DNA of 32,845 nucleotides, taken from contig JAUWYU010000002.1 in NCBI GenBank assembly GCA_030615655.1, positions 1 through 32,845 of the forward strand, written 5' to 3'. Under the pieces are notes generated by a model. That model saw only the letters and a program-made list of their open reading frames with translations, was not told where the DNA came from and searched no databases. This stretch comes from Dehalococcoidia bacterium. Lineage in GTDB: Bacteria > Chloroflexota > Dehalococcoidia > Dehalococcoidales > RBG-16-60-22. Of the stretch, positions 31,799 to 32,845 are shown one piece after another. How positions within the stretch are numbered: position 1 is the first letter of the stretch; each line of letters begins with the position of its first letter. The position numbers and the translations under genes were made by a program.

Positions 31799-32471
31799 AC
31801 CAGAGGAGATAACTCTGATGGAGAAGGCGACAACTAACCTGAGAGACAGGTTGTTGATTCGCCTGCTATACCGTCTTGGCTGTCGCATCTCCGAAGCCCT
31901 GGGTCTCACCGTGCAGGACATTGACTTCCACCAGGGTACGGTAACAATCCAGCACTTGAAGACCCGACTGAAGCTCTCCTGTCCGCACTGCTCATCCCGC
32001 CTCGGCCGGTCGCACCAGTTTTGCCCCAAATGCGGGCTCGAGGTGAAGGATGTAGTGGCTCGAGAGAGCGAACACCACCGGCTGAGGACGCTGCCAGTTG
32101 ACGAGGAGACGCTGGCGGTGCTCAAGGAGTACGTTGATCGGGGAGGGCCGGTGTCCCACGGCGGGAAGCAGCTTATCTTCGGTATTAACAGACACCGGGG
32201 CTGGCAGGTCGTTCGGGAGTGCGCCAGAAAGACGGGGCTCGGCAGCCTCCAAAACCCGGAAACAGGCAAGCTGCGTGGTATCAGCCCTCATCGATTGAGG
32301 GATGCCTTTGCCGTTCATGCGGTAAAACTGGATGATACGGGAGATGGTCTCAGACTCCTCCAGGAGCACCTTGGGCACCAGAGTTTCAACACCACAGCTA
32401 AGTACCGAAAGGTAGCTGGTGAAGAACACCGGGAATGGTATCAGCGGCTCTGGCCGGAGAATGAACCATGA
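31782..32471 (+). CDS. Small tyrosine recombinase with inserted zinc ribbon
   Basis: A 229-residue protein holding only a tyrosine recombinase catalytic domain. R35 (GCRISEAL), H170 and R173 (SPHRLRDAFA), H199 (HLGHQS) and Y208 (TAKYRK) are the catalytic set. Between TVTIQHLK and HHRLRTLPV, where the usual short beta hairpin bears the catalytic lysine, a zinc ribbon is inserted (C67-P-H-C70 and C81-P-K-C84). No core-binding domain is present. It may cut at a site different from that of the main integrase. It starts inside the preceding gene and overlaps the following start (ATGA). Confidence 0.85.
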   Translation: MKVYVEPEEITLMEKATTNLRDRLLIRLLYRLGCRISEALGLTVQDIDFHQGTVTIQHLKTRLKLSCPHCSSRLGRSHQFCPKCGLEVKDVVARESEHHRLRTLPVDEETLAVLKEYVDRGGPVSHGGKQLIFGINRHRGWQVVRECARKTGLGSLQNPETGKLRGISPHRLRDAFAVHAVKLDDTGDGLRLLQEHLGHQSFNTTAKYRKVAGEEHREWYQRLWPENEP

Positions 32472-32845
32472 CCCTGCTTCTCAAACCTCAGCATGGCGGA
32501 TTCCTGCGCCCCTTCGGCTGCGGCTGGTTTATCCGCGAATTTCTGATGGGGAGTGGCCCCTACAGTTCGCCCAAAATAGACCCGGATATCGGCGCGCCTC
32601 AGGCCGATATTTTCCACCACTACAAGATGGCTCTGATGCAAACCACGGCGCTGGATAGAGCTACCCGAGTAGAGGAGAAGAGAGCCAGGCGGGAGAAACG
32701 GCTAATCAACCCCGACAACATCGACAGGCTTGCTGAGAGATATCTGGCCCGTATGCCTTACAAGGCACAGGGCTGCCGTTCCCACAGCTTTGTCACTTAC
32801 TTTTCAACCATCCAGAAACTAGGCTGGGTTGAATTCACAGGCAGG
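32468..32845 (+). CDS. Unrecognised element gene, 3' end outside window
   Basis: An open frame from ATG 32468, overlapping the recombinase stop by 4 nt, to the end of the window (126 codons without a stop). The start reads MTLLLKPQHGGF, with WFIREFLMGSGPYSSPKID, and then a basic stretch (TRVEEKRARREKRLINPDN). I do not recognise it. Tight coupling to the recombinase gene suggests a shared function. Confidence 0.7.
   Translation, partial: MTLLLKPQHGGFLRPFGCGWFIREFLMGSGPYSSPKIDPDIGAPQADIFHHYKMALMQTTALDRATRVEEKRARREKRLINPDNIDRLAERYLARMPYKAQGCRSHSFVTYFSTIQKLGWVEFTGR

Larger units (their letters stand above)
28450..32845. mobile_element. Integrated element at tRNA-Arg, left end and interior (right end outside window)
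   Basis: The region begins with a tyrosine integrase joined to a tRNA gene and carries an HTH protein, an excisionase-like protein, a primase relative, a second tyrosine recombinase and genes without recognisable chromosomal role. No capsid, terminase, conjugation or cargo-defence gene is visible in this part. The far attachment repeat should be a copy of tRNA-Arg 5' sequence beyond 32845. Confidence 0.75.

Overview
The window looks like about 33 kb of a chromosome from an anaerobic or microaerophilic bacterium, most likely a Chloroflexota of the Dehalococcoidia type. That placement is inferred from gene content: soluble fumarate-reductase-like and AprA-like flavoprotein/ferredoxin pairs, a surA-like/hom/thrC/folE run, and a PyrR-regulated pyr operon with a PyrB carrying a PyrI-type zinc domain. 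No rRNA is present to settle it. No CRISPR array or IS element is visible.

Layout. (1) 1-5182, minus strand: pyrimidine operon read leftwards as pyrR - pyrB - pyrC - [AT-rich HEPN/Ymh-type gene] - pyrK (cut by the window edge). A complete three-hairpin PyrR attenuator precedes pyrR. The foreign-looking HEPN gene sits between pyrC and pyrK and its stop overlaps the pyrK TTG start. (2) 5233-5944: an NTF2/SnoaL-like gene, then tRNA-Trp(CCA) and tRNA-Leu(GAG). (3) 5963-11673, plus strand: a redox operon of FrdB-like Fe-S protein, FrdA-like flavoprotein, dicluster ferredoxin, acyl-CoA dehydrogenase and L-aspartate oxidase (nadB), preceded by a leader able to fold into a multibranch structure. (4) 11743-16059: a membrane-anchored parvulin-type foldase, hom, thrC (apparently starting at CTG) and folE. 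(5) 16218-18899: a lipoprotein, convergent with gyrB. (6) 19234-24040: a GH3-type acyl-adenylate enzyme followed by a 7TM-GAF-PAS histidine kinase and an OmpR-type response regulator, probably one operon. (7) 24089-26479, minus: an AprA-like flavoprotein and its dicluster ferredoxin, with a 19-bp palindrome centred on the predicted -10. (8) 26608-28295, minus: an ABC-2 exporter (ATPase plus permease).

(9) 28450 to the window end: an integrated element next to tRNA-Arg(CCT). Its tyrosine integrase reads into the tRNA gene, so the last seven codons and stop are tRNA sequence. The element also carries an HTH protein, a divergent control region with two nested inverted repeats, two small proteins (one excisionase-like), a shortened DUF3854-like primase relative, a small tyrosine recombinase with a zinc ribbon inserted in its catalytic domain, and an unrecognised gene running off the window. 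The far attachment site is outside the window.

Most noteworthy: the HEPN-type gene embedded in the pyr operon, the PyrB carrying a PyrI zinc domain and an Ada-like tail, the GH3/two-component operon, the palindrome-controlled AprA-like operon, and the element with a zinc-ribbon recombinase and an integrase fused into a tRNA 5' half.
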